NCBI GenBank assembly: GCA_964649825.1
Contig: CAZYQW010000119.1
Location: forward strand, 1-64,000
DNA from: CAZYQW01 sp964649825
Lineage (GTDB): Bacteria > Planctomycetota > B15-G4 > JADJEK01
Direction of reading: 5' to 3'
DNA length: 64,000 nt
A model generated the notes under the pieces. That model was not told the origin of the DNA and made no database searches. It worked only from the letters and a program-made list of their open reading frames with translations. The first letter of the stretch is position 1, and every line of letters starts with the position of its first letter. The position numbers were made by a program, and so were the translations under genes. Shown piece after piece: positions 9,101-15,507 of this stretch.

Positions 9101-9368
9101 CCTGTACGACATGCACGGCAACGTTTGGGAGTGGTGCGCGGATTGGTTCGGTCCGTACCCCGAGGATTCGCCTGACGCCGCGGCCGATGTGGCCGCCGAC
9201 CCGGCCGGCGCGCCAAGCGGCTCCGGCCGCGTGTACCGCGGCGGCAGCTTCTGGGGCGACGCCGACGACGCGCGCTCGGCCTACCGCGGCGGGAGGAGGC
9301 CCGGCTTCCGGAACCATTTCGTCGGCTTCCGGGTCGCGTTCCCGGCGCCCCGCCCCCGATCTCGGTAG
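6135..9368 (+). CDS. DGR-diversified STAND protein, copy 2: TIR/NDT-like x2, NACHT NTPase, FGE-type C-type lectin (1,077 aa)
   Basis: This is a predicted effector-sensor protein. Residues ~8-145 form a Rossmann-like domain with PNANVGFEIGFALG (~75-88), a pattern shared by TIR-like and deoxyribosyltransferase-like enzymes. Residues ~155-270 look like a second copy (TLLLCP, RVVWVILPF, AENAAAAAIAGYALAHG). NACHT follows, with Walker A GEPGAGKST at ~372-380 and Walker B LFLDGLDE at ~449-456, then a helical/winged-helix region (TELAQNPLLLTLLAK). From ~865 comes an FGE-sulfatase domain (SLPTEAQWE, DMHGNVWEWCADW). Residues ~1027-1076 are the variable repeat ending GFRVAFPAPRPRSR. ATG 6135 is chosen because it matches copies 1 and 3; an upstream ATG at 6069 lies in the leader. 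By analogy with other STAND proteins, the lectin fold should bind a ligand and NTP-driven assembly should activate the N-terminal domains. That mechanism is inferred. Confidence 0.88.
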   Translation: MAESDGKRRAFVVWDSTAQGGVKLNLDGLRRRPPEGFDEVIVLGLDRKGTGAIWRSNVEPSIRTSEVAVALIDLPNANVGFEIGFALGLAGSGDENVKTKRVRLASVGGTVPEWLKQAPFKGQLVATASRRTQLVDLITESSSMEIPTRPNRGGETLLLCPIEGPGEEIGGYLEGFELGWRRPKTEGWEIRELAKVLDGIGRVVWVILPFAGPEQRDGAENAAAAAIAGYALAHGVELHAWQHSEARDVLDVGVHGHTWSTHEELETLVLDLADDAAPGAPRDVLGLHRAALRKIHRDLVPFFAHVDRPLGDVFVELMLDLRPGMDEDDAAGMMAKLARRELPNGLPTTPTLPELLAAEPSAALSGRYVVLGEPGAGKSTLCRHLCFALAKDEDGPVPIFASLARLARDGAKSVFDLAEEDAAFHFDAERAAGLSARLRERAESGGAWLFLDGLDEVSGETARSRVREVIAAFAADERIARVVVTSREVGYERLDERFVHAKVRPLSGDGSDQQKLLVCWLDDRAADVWRRIAESPRVTELAQNPLLLTLLAKIAVDDDKLPPSRAKLYARAVRLLLKRGHGRDECGVSDVFAAEEILAPLSLRLHASGEDAWSEEEVNGALRTLLTENAKVREALDACRQTPMQFLDEVATRSGLLGAYRGPGEPWRYMHRSLREFLAAKVLVGEPEDQRLRFLSSIVQPGEFDSETDEEPEVVFSRWGETYALLVGLLPNDEARTNLIGRLRDNGHGLVLRILPQVEGMAPSAGWAELTTTDEWDGDHLLRMVRGWRFDGHDEDEIRTLLWTASEQTPDLHRLACVHYALATASIPFDEERFFAESGLPPRPEPGWIDSVRLPPNGRDRDTFWMGSREGVGDDDEHPRHRVSLAAFELGKTTVTEAQYAAFDPSRDRERREAYPVVEVSWWDARLFCRWAGGSLPTEAQWESACRAGSETKWCFGDREKTLAKYAWFGEALAENAHPVRKKLANKFGLYDMHGNVWEWCADWFGPYPEDSPDAAADVAADPAGAPSGSGRVYRGGSFWGDADDARSAYRGGRRPGFRNHFVGFRVAFPAPRPRSR
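9213..9361 (+). repeat. DGR variable repeat of copy 2 (VR-A)
   Basis: 149 bp aligned without gaps to the TR at 14051-14199. I count 13 differences: 12 fall on template adenines (changed to G or T) and one is C to G, opposite TR position 14159. The last 40 bp, the adenine-poor GC-rich tail, are identical, as expected for an initiation-of-mutagenic-homing sequence. Just past the shared tail the VR reads TCGGTAG where the TR reads CCGCCGG. Confidence 0.93.
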
Positions 9369-9374
9369 TCGAGA

Positions 9375-9415
9375 ATCGATCTTCGATCCTTGAGATGTGT
9401 GGTTTCCCCGGCCAC
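9375..9415 (+). promoter_or_regulatory. 41-bp conserved block with hairpin after VR-A (probable DGR target-recognition element)
   Basis: The block starts with ATCGA-TCT-TCGAT, a 5-bp stem with a 3-nt loop, and continues through CTTGAGATGTG to TTTCCCCGGCCAC. It begins 13 nt after the VR end. The same block follows the other two VRs at the same distance and is absent after the TR. In the Bordetella phage DGR, a hairpin just downstream of the VR is needed for efficient retargeting; equivalence here is inferred from position. Confidence 0.75.
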
Positions 9416-9587
9416 TGCGGCTTCGATCGGCCATCGACGCCTCTCCTTCGGCGAATCTCTCCGGCGCACTGGCCAACGCGCCAGCCGCCCGGCGAGATCG
9501 GCCGACGAATCCCGCTCGGCCTTCGCGTCACGAATCGCGCGATCGCGATCGGGCGGGACGCTCGGCGACGTCCGACGCGGGCGTCGC

Positions 9588-9626
9588 TACGATGCGGGAC
9601 GGTCACGACGAGGAGAAGACGGCGAG
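9588..9626 (+). promoter_or_regulatory. Leader of STAND copy 3
   Basis: TACGAT (9588-9593) lies 39 nt before ATG 9627, exactly as in copy 2, although most of the surrounding leader has diverged. The final GAAGACGGCGAG before the ATG is conserved in all three plus-strand copies. This retention supports a promoter or translation-control function. Confidence 0.5.
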
Positions 9627-12600
9627 ATGGCGGAGAGCGAGGGCAAGCGGCGCGCGTTCGTGGTGTGGGACTCGACGGCGCGCGGGGTGAAGCCGACCCT
9701 GGAGTTGCTGCAGCGCAAGCCGCCCGGCGGCTTCGAGGTCGACGTGCTCGGCCTCGACCGCCAGGGCGCGGGCGCGATCTGGCGCGACAACGTCGCGCCG
9801 AAGATCCGCGCGGCCGAGGTCGCGGTGGCGCTGATCGACCTACCGAACGCCAACGTCGGCTTCGAGATCGGCTTCGCGCTCGGTGTCGCGGGATCCGGCG
9901 GCGCGGACGTGAAGACGAAGCGCGTCCGACTCGCGTCGGCCGCGGGGGCCGCGCCGAAGTGGCTCGAGCAGCCGCCGTTCGCGGGGCAGCTCGTGGCGTC
10001 GGCGAGCAAGAAGAGCGAGCTCGAGGCCCTCATCGTCGCCGATCGGTCGATGGTCATCCCCGGCCCGCCGCCGCCCGGAGACGGCACGCTCCTCCTCTGT
10101 CCGACGAGCGGCAGCGGCGAGGGGATCGGCGATCATCTGATGGAGCTGCGGTCGCACTGGCGTCGCCCGCAGACCGAGGGATGGGAGAGCAGCGACCTCC
10201 CCGTTGTCCTCGACGGCATCGGTCGCGTCGTCTGGGTCATCCTCTCGTTCCCCGGCGACGTCCAACGCGACGGCGCCGAGAACGCGGCCGCGGCCGCGAT
10301 CGCGGGCTATGCGCTCGCGCACGGCGTCGAGCTGCGCGCATGGCACGAGGAGGACGCGCGCGACGTGCTGGACGTCGGCGTCCACGGGCGGAAGTGGACG
10401 ACGATCGCCGACCTCGAGCGGCTCCTGCGCGAGCTCGACGACAAGGCGCCGCCCGCCCCGCTCGACCTCATCGACGTCCACCGCCGCACGCTGCGGATCA
10501 TGCACGAGGACCTGGTGCCGTTCTTCGCCCACGTCACGCAGCCGCTCGGCGAGGTCTTCGTCGAGCTGGTGCTCGACCTGAAGCCCGACTCATGCGACGA
10601 GGACGAGCGCGGCCGCGGCGTGATGGAGAAGCTCGCCCTGCGCGAGCTGCCCGACGGACTGCCGTCCGCGCCGACCCTGCCCGCGCTGCTCGAGGTAGCG
10701 CCGAACGCGTCGCTTTCCGGCCGCTACGTCCTGCTCGGCGAGCCGGGCGCGGGCAAGTCGACGCTCTGCCGCCACCTCTGCTTCAGGCTCGCGGACGATC
10801 AGAACGGGCCGAAGGGGTCGAAGGGGCCGATCCCCGTCTTCGTCAGCCTCGCCCGCCTCGCGCGCGAGCGCTCGCGGGACGTGTTCGACCTCGCCGAGGA
10901 GGACGCGGCGTTCCACTGCGGCGAGGACGCGGCGAAGGGGCTGGCGAAGAAGCTGCGCGAGCTCGCGGCGAAGGGGAAGGTCTGGCTCTTCCTCGACGGC
11001 CTCGACGAGGTGTCGGGCGAGACCGACCGCTCGCGCGTGCGCGGGCTGATCGAGGCATTCGCGAACGACGACCGCGTCGCGCGCGTCGTCGCGACGAGCC
11101 GCGAGGTCGGCTACGACCGGCTCGGCGAGCGTTTCGTGCATGCGAAGGTGCGGCCGCTGTCGGACGACGGGTCGCAGCAACGGAAGCTGCTCGAGTGCTG
11201 GCTCGAGGACGAGCGCGCCACGGACGTCTGGCGTCGCATCGAGGAGTCGCCGCGCGTGGTCGACCTCGCGCGGAACCCGCTCCTCCTCACGTTGCTCGCG
11301 ATGATCGCGCTCGAGGACGCGAAGCTGCCGCCGTCGCGCGTCAAGCTCTACGCGCGCGCGGTGCGACTGCTGCTGACGCGCGGCCAGGGTCGCGACGCGG
11401 ACGGTGTGGCCGACGAGTTCGCGGCCGAGGCGATCCTGGCACCGCTGAGCCTGCGACTGAACGAGACCGGTGAGGATGCGTGGAGCGAGGACGACGTGAA
11501 TCGCATCCTGCGCGAGCTCACCGGGCAGAACGAGACCGTGCGGCGCGACCTCGAGTCGTGCCACCAGACCGCGAAGCAGTTCCTGCGCGAGGTCGAGCGG
11601 AAGTCCGGCATCATCGGGGGCTACCGCGGGCCGGGCGAGCCGTGGCGCTACATGCATCGGTCGCTGCGCGAGTATCTCGCGGCCAAGGCGTTGCTCGACG
11701 AGCCCGAGGCCACGCGGCTCCGGTTCCTCCCGACGCACTCGGAGCGAGACGCCGAGAAGCGCGAAGCGATGCTGTCCCGCTGGGGCGAGACGTATGCGCT
11801 CCTCGTGGGGCTGCTCCCGAACGACGTGGATCGCGCCGAGCTGATTCGTCGACTTCGCGAGAAGAACGGCGCCGACCTCGTGCTGAGGATCCTGCCGCAG
11901 GTCGAGGGGATGGCGCCGCCGGTGGGATGGTCCGAGCTGAGCTCCACGGACGGCTGGGACGGCGACCACCTGCTGCGCATGGTCCGAGGCTGGCGATTCG
12001 ACGGTCATGGCGAGGACGAGATCCGGACCCTGCTCTGGCCGAAGCGTGAGCAGACGCCAAACGTCGATCGTCTCGCGTGCGTCCACTACGCGCTCACGAC
12101 CGCGCCGATCGCTTTCGACGAGAATCGGTTCCTCGCCGAGTCCGGCCTACCGCCACGGCCGGAGCCCAACTGGATCGACGCCATCCGCCTTCCGCCCGAC
12201 GGAGAAGATCACGACACGTTCTGGCTGGGGAGCCCGGAGGGCGTGGGACACGAATGGGAGCGCCCACGCCATCGCGTCAAGCTCACGCCATTCGGGATCG
12301 GCAAGACGACGGTCACGGAGGCGCAGTACGCGGCATTCGATCCGACGCACGAGTCGAGGAAGCGAGCGGACTTCCCGGTGGTCGAAGTGAGCTGGTGGAA
12401 CGCGCGACTGTTCTGTCGATGGCTCGGCGGATCGCTGCCGACGGAAGCGCAGTGGGAGTATGCGTGCCGGGCCGGGTCCGAGGGGCAGTGGTGCTTCGGC
12501 GACGACGATGCGATGCTTTCCGAGTACGCGTGGTTCAACAAGAACGCGCAGAGCAGGGTCCACGCCGTGGCGACGAGAACGGCGAACGAGTTCGGCCTGC

Positions 12601-12863
12601 ACGACATGCACGGGAATGTCTGGGAGTGGTGCGCGGATTGGTTCGGTCCGTACCCCGGGGATTCGCCTGACGCGGCGGCCGATGTGGCCGCCGACCCGGC
12701 CGGCGCACCAAGCGGCTCCGACCGCGTGCTCCGCGGCTGCTGCTGCTGGGACGGCGCCGACGTCGCGCGCTCGGCCTGCCGCTTCAGGTGGGGGCCCGGC
12801 AGCCGGAGCCTTAGCCTCGGCTTCCGGGTCGCGTTCCCGGCGCCCCGCCCCCGATCTCGGTAG
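9627..12863 (+). CDS. DGR-diversified STAND protein, copy 3: TIR/NDT-like x2, NACHT NTPase, FGE-type C-type lectin (1,078 aa)
   Basis: This has the same layout as copy 2, with clear divergence along its length. The N-terminal domain carries PNANVGFEIGFALG. The second domain carries TLLLCP and AENAAAAAIAGYALAHG. The NACHT P-loop GEPGAGKST is at ~371-379, followed by VWLFLDGLDEVSG. The FGE-type domain has SLPTEAQWEYACRAG and DMHGNVWEWCADW. The variable tail (residues ~1028-1076) is cysteine-rich here (GCCCW where the TR codes GGSYW). It follows copy 2 by 258 bp in the same orientation but has its own TACGAT leader. ATG 9627 is chosen by alignment. Expected location is cytosolic: no signal peptide or membrane segment is seen, so any ligand would be sensed inside the cell. 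Confidence 0.88.
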   Translation: MAESEGKRRAFVVWDSTARGVKPTLELLQRKPPGGFEVDVLGLDRQGAGAIWRDNVAPKIRAAEVAVALIDLPNANVGFEIGFALGVAGSGGADVKTKRVRLASAAGAAPKWLEQPPFAGQLVASASKKSELEALIVADRSMVIPGPPPPGDGTLLLCPTSGSGEGIGDHLMELRSHWRRPQTEGWESSDLPVVLDGIGRVVWVILSFPGDVQRDGAENAAAAAIAGYALAHGVELRAWHEEDARDVLDVGVHGRKWTTIADLERLLRELDDKAPPAPLDLIDVHRRTLRIMHEDLVPFFAHVTQPLGEVFVELVLDLKPDSCDEDERGRGVMEKLALRELPDGLPSAPTLPALLEVAPNASLSGRYVLLGEPGAGKSTLCRHLCFRLADDQNGPKGSKGPIPVFVSLARLARERSRDVFDLAEEDAAFHCGEDAAKGLAKKLRELAAKGKVWLFLDGLDEVSGETDRSRVRGLIEAFANDDRVARVVATSREVGYDRLGERFVHAKVRPLSDDGSQQRKLLECWLEDERATDVWRRIEESPRVVDLARNPLLLTLLAMIALEDAKLPPSRVKLYARAVRLLLTRGQGRDADGVADEFAAEAILAPLSLRLNETGEDAWSEDDVNRILRELTGQNETVRRDLESCHQTAKQFLREVERKSGIIGGYRGPGEPWRYMHRSLREYLAAKALLDEPEATRLRFLPTHSERDAEKREAMLSRWGETYALLVGLLPNDVDRAELIRRLREKNGADLVLRILPQVEGMAPPVGWSELSSTDGWDGDHLLRMVRGWRFDGHGEDEIRTLLWPKREQTPNVDRLACVHYALTTAPIAFDENRFLAESGLPPRPEPNWIDAIRLPPDGEDHDTFWLGSPEGVGHEWERPRHRVKLTPFGIGKTTVTEAQYAAFDPTHESRKRADFPVVEVSWWNARLFCRWLGGSLPTEAQWEYACRAGSEGQWCFGDDDAMLSEYAWFNKNAQSRVHAVATRTANEFGLHDMHGNVWEWCADWFGPYPGDSPDAAADVAADPAGAPSGSDRVLRGCCCWDGADVARSACRFRWGPGSRSLSLGFRVAFPAPRPRSR
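12708..12856 (+). repeat. DGR variable repeat of copy 3 (VR-B)
   Basis: 149 bp colinear with the TR. By my reading 16 template adenines are changed (to G or T). Two non-adenine differences lie near the 5' side: T to C in the first TAC codon and G to T in the following GGC codon. The adenine-poor tail matches the TR perfectly to its end at GATC. This is the most diverged of the three VRs. Confidence 0.93.
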
Positions 12864-12869
12864 TCGAGA

Positions 12870-12910
12870 ATCGATCTTCGATCCTTGAGATGTGTGGTTT
12901 CCCCGGCCAC
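12870..12910 (+). promoter_or_regulatory. 41-bp conserved block with hairpin after VR-B
   Basis: It is identical to the block after VR-A, beginning 13 nt past the VR with ATCGA-TCT-TCGAT. The flanking sequence beyond GGCCAC diverges at once, so the 41-bp limit looks selected and not just residual homology. Confidence 0.75.
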
Positions 12911-13074
12911 GCGGGCCACCGTTGGCCATTCGAAGCTACGCGATGGCCGAATCGACCGAACGCCCGGCCACGCGCCGGCCATTCGTGCCGCGCAGATTCC
13001 CCGCGAATCCTCTTCATGTCTTGGCGGCTTCGGCGTCCTTCCCATCGGACGAACCCCCGAGGCGAGGATGACCC

Positions 13075-13665
13075 ATGAAGATGGAGCTGAGCGTTCGCGA
13101 AGCCGCGACCCTCCTCGGCCGACCCGCGCGCACGCTGCGTGGCCAGTTGAAGCGCGGCGAGATCCGCGGCGTGATGCGGGACGGCGCCTGGCGCATCCCG
13201 CGTGAGCACCTGCCGATGACCGACGCGCAGCGCGCCGCGCTGCAAGGCCGCGCCGACGAGGCCCGCCGCGCGGTCGAGGACGCGCTCCCGTCGCGCCTCG
13301 CGGTGACCGCGGCGCGGACGCCGAAGTCGCTGCTCGATCTCGACGGCTTCCGCATCGGCCGCGACCTGTTGTTCGACATGCGTCGCGCGACGGACGACCG
13401 CGACGAGCCGATCGAGGCGTGCCTGGAGGACGCGCTCTGCGTGCTCGCGCGCGGCAAGTTCGCGTTCCAGGCCGACGAGAAGCGCCGCATCCTCAACGAC
13501 GCGCGCGACCGGTTCAGCGCGTGTCTCGCGCGCGTGCTCCTCTCGGCCGATCCGCTGCTCGACCCGCGCGTGCGCTGGGCGGCGCGGCTCGAACGCGAGC
13601 TGATCCCGTCGATCTCCGGGCTCCTGCGGTGGACCGAGCGGCTGGAGCGAAAGGCGGCTCGATGA
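13075..13665 (+). CDS. MerR/excisionase-type HTH protein of the DGR operon, 196 aa
   Basis: Residues ~4-45 (LSVREAATLLGRPARTLRGQ, then EIRGVMRDGAWRIPREHL) form an excisionase-like winged HTH. The rest (LLDLDGFRIGRDLLFDMRRA, ALCVLARGKFAFQADEKRRI, ARLERELIPSISGLLRWTER) is all-helical and of a size that could form a four-helix bundle. It starts at ATG 13075 behind GAGG. Its stop overlaps the avd start (ATGA at 13662-13665), so it is translationally coupled to the mutagenesis genes. Possible roles are a transcriptional regulator of the DGR or a second Avd-like RT partner fused to a DNA-binding domain. The domain call is firm for the HTH and tentative for the rest. Confidence 0.72.
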   Translation: MKMELSVREAATLLGRPARTLRGQLKRGEIRGVMRDGAWRIPREHLPMTDAQRAALQGRADEARRAVEDALPSRLAVTAARTPKSLLDLDGFRIGRDLLFDMRRATDDRDEPIEACLEDALCVLARGKFAFQADEKRRILNDARDRFSACLARVLLSADPLLDPRVRWAARLERELIPSISGLLRWTERLERKAAR

Positions 13666-14216
13666 CTTGGCGTCGCGCGCCCCTCTACGTTCGCGCGCAC
13701 GACCTGGCGCTTTGGCTCGGCCGGCACGCCGCGGCTACCTCGCCCCCGGCGCGCCCGGTCGCCGACGAGGTCGCCGGGCTCGCGCGCGACCTCCTGACCG
13801 CGCTGTCGCTCGCGCTGACGTTTCCGAGCGAGCGCAAGGCGCGCCAGCGGGACGCCGACGCAGCGGTCGTGGCGTTGCGCGTGCGCGTGCGGCTGCTCGC
13901 CGACCTCGGCGGCGCGACGGATGCGCAGGCGCGGCACGCGATCGAGCACATCGACGAGATCGGCCGCATGCTCGGCGGATGGCAGCTCCACGCGGCCCGA
14001 CGACGTGCGCCATCGACGCACGCACAACGATCCGAATCAGGAGCGATGGCCCAAGCGGCTCCGACCGCGTGTACCGCGGCGGCAGCTACTGGAACGACGC
14101 CGACAACGCGCGCTCGGCCTACCGCAACAGGAGGAGGCCCGGCAACCGGAACCATAACCTCGGCTTCCGGGTCGCGTTCCCGGCGCCCCGCCCCCGATCC
14201 CGCCGGCGGGGGATGA
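13662..14216 (+). CDS. avd: Avd-like DGR accessory protein (frame runs on through the TR)
   Basis: Avd proteins are small four-helix-bundle partners that pentamerise and bind the DGR reverse transcriptase and template RNA. The first ~110 residues fit: LYVRAHDLALWLGRHA, ARDLLTALSLALTFPSERKA, DADAAVVALRVRVRLLADLG and a typical end IDEIGRMLGGWQLHAAR. The usual protein would stop soon after GGW, but here no stop occurs until TGA 14214-14216. The frame therefore crosses the whole TR in a frame different from the one used in the VRs, giving a low-complexity Ala/Thr tail. Either the tail is tolerated or the true stop was lost. The start ATG 13662 overlaps the preceding gene by 4 nt. Confidence 0.8.
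   Translation: MTWRRAPLYVRAHDLALWLGRHAAATSPPARPVADEVAGLARDLLTALSLALTFPSERKARQRDADAAVVALRVRVRLLADLGGATDAQARHAIEHIDEIGRMLGGWQLHAARRRAPSTHAQRSESGAMAQAAPTACTAAAATGTTPTTRARPTATGGGPATGTITSASGSRSRRPAPDPAGGG
14051..14199 (+). repeat. DGR template repeat (TR)
   Basis: 149 bp between avd and the reverse transcriptase, colinear with the three VRs. In the VR frame it would read GSDRVYRGGSYWNDADNARS, then AYRNRRRPGNRNHNLGFRVA. It holds 26 adenines, placed as six AAC codons, three TAC, three GAC, three AGG, one AGC and one CAT. AAC codons are the hallmark of DGR templates because A-to-N changes there reach many residues without creating stops. The 3' 40 bp contain one adenine only. After GATC the sequence (CCGCCGG) departs from the VR continuation, consistent with an IMH*/IMH difference. 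Confidence 0.95.
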
Positions 14217-14363
14217 CCCCGCCACCGAGAAGGCCACGCTCCGGCGGCGGCGACCTGCCGCCCGACCTGGGCGTCCCCGTTCCACTACGGCGCGCCGCCG
14301 CTCGCGACCGCGCCCGACCGTCCGGGGACGCCGCTCTTCTTCCCGCGACCTGTGGAGGCCGCG

Positions 14364-15379
14364 ATGAACCCACGCGGACGTCTCTTCGAGCAACTCGTCG
14401 ACCGGGACCATCTCGAGCGCGCGGCGCGGACGACGGTGCGCGGCAAGCTCCGCCGCGCCGACGTGGCGTGGTTCTGGTTCCGCCGCGAGGACGTGCTGCG
14501 CCGCATGCGTCGCGCGCTCGAGCGCGGGTTCTGGCATCCGGCGGGGTTCGAGCTCCTCGCGATCCACGACCCGAAGCCGCGCGTCATCGCGCGGGCGCCG
14601 ATCGAGGATCGCGTGCTGCACACCGCGCTCGTGTCGTTGATGGAGCCGATCTTCCTGCCGTCGCTCGTGGACCAGGCGTTCGCGTGCCGGAAACGACGCG
14701 GAACGCATCGGGCGCGCCTCGCCCTCCTCGCGGCGATGCGTCGCCATCGCTTCGCAATTCACCTCGACGTGAAGAGTTGAAGAGCTATTTCCCGAGTATC
14801 GACCTGGACATTCTTCGCCGCCGGCTCGCCCGCCGCATCCGCGATCGGCGGTTCCTGGACATCGTCGACCGTGTGCTCGAGTCCGGCGCCGGGCTGTACG
14901 ACGACCCCGCGATGCGCCGCCACGCGCGGGTCGACGCCGACTGGCCGCCGCCCGGGCGCGGCCTGCCGATCGGAGCGCTGACGAGCCAGCTGTTCGCCGC
15001 GCACGTCTACCTGTGCGCGCTCGACCACTTCGTGAAGCGGACGCTGAAGGCGCCGGCGTACGTGCGCTACGTCGATGACCTCTACCTGTTCGGCGACCGG
15101 CGCGCCGACCTGCGGCACTGGCGCGGGGAGATCGGCCGCTGGCTCGAGGGCGAGCGGTCGCTGCGGCTGAAGTCACCGCACGCGCGGGTGCTGTCGTGCG
15201 CCGGCCGGCTCGACGGACTCGGCGCGGAGATCACGCGCACGGGGATCGAGCCGCGCCGGCGGGCGTACCGGCGGCTCGGCGCGGCGATGGCGCGCCACGT
15301 GTGGTGGGAGCACGGCGAGCGGCGAGTCGATCTGCGGCGCGGGGTCGCGTCGCGGGTCGGGAATCTGGTGCTCGGGTGA
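14364..15379 (+). pseudogene. DGR-type reverse transcriptase interrupted by an 8-bp tandem duplication
   Basis: DGR reverse transcriptases copy TR RNA with adenine-directed errors. ATG 14364 is chosen because GGAGG lies at 14354-14358. The first half encodes RVIARAPIEDRVLHTALVSL and runs to the motif A start HLDVKS, then stops at TGA 14778-14780. The second half, in another frame, continues SYFPSIDLDILRRRLARRI, GLPIGALTSQLFAAH (the DGR-type IGxxxSQ) and the catalytic YVRYVDDLYLFG, ending at TGA 15377-15379. Removing one unit of TGAAGAGT/TGAAGAGC (14770-14785) restores LDVKSYFPSID and a ~335-residue RT. As sequenced, full-length enzyme needs a ribosomal or replicative slip. Identity as a DGR RT is near certain; whether it is active is open. 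Confidence 0.93.
14770..14785 (+). repeat. 8-bp tandem duplication in the RT gene
   Basis: TGAAGAGT (14770-14777) is followed at once by TGAAGAGC (14778-14785), 7 of 8 bases the same. The second copy creates an in-frame TGA and a frameshift directly after the first catalytic Asp codon of motif A. Deletion of one unit gives GAC GTG AAG AGC TAT TTC, the expected RT sequence. Confidence 0.9.
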
Positions 15380-15460
15380 TGGCCGGGCGGCGAGCCACGC
15401 GCGGCCACGCGTACGGCAAGGTTGGCCGCGCCACGGCGAGGACGGCCGAGGGTGTCGTTC

Positions 15461-15501
15461 GTGGCCGGGGAAAGCACACATCTCAAGGATCGAAGATCGA
15501 T
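15461..15501 (-). promoter_or_regulatory. 41-bp conserved block with hairpin after VR-C (minus strand)
   Basis: Read on the minus strand it begins ATCGA-TCT-TCGAT, 13 nt past the VR-C end, and matches the other two blocks at 40 of 41 positions (GTGTGC for GTGTGG). Conservation in an inverted copy 3 kb away argues for function. Confidence 0.75.
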
Positions 15502-15507
15502 GGTCAA

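Noticed and set aside
14051..14199. A fourth FGE-type gene fragment encoded by the TR
   Set aside because: The VR-frame coding potential of the TR has no start, no upstream FGE sequence, and the adenine placement marks it as a template.
14764..14790. Programmed ribosomal frameshift as the explanation for the split RT
   Set aside because: There is no slippery heptamer or downstream pseudoknot evident, and the interruption is exactly explained by a tandem 8-bp duplication.
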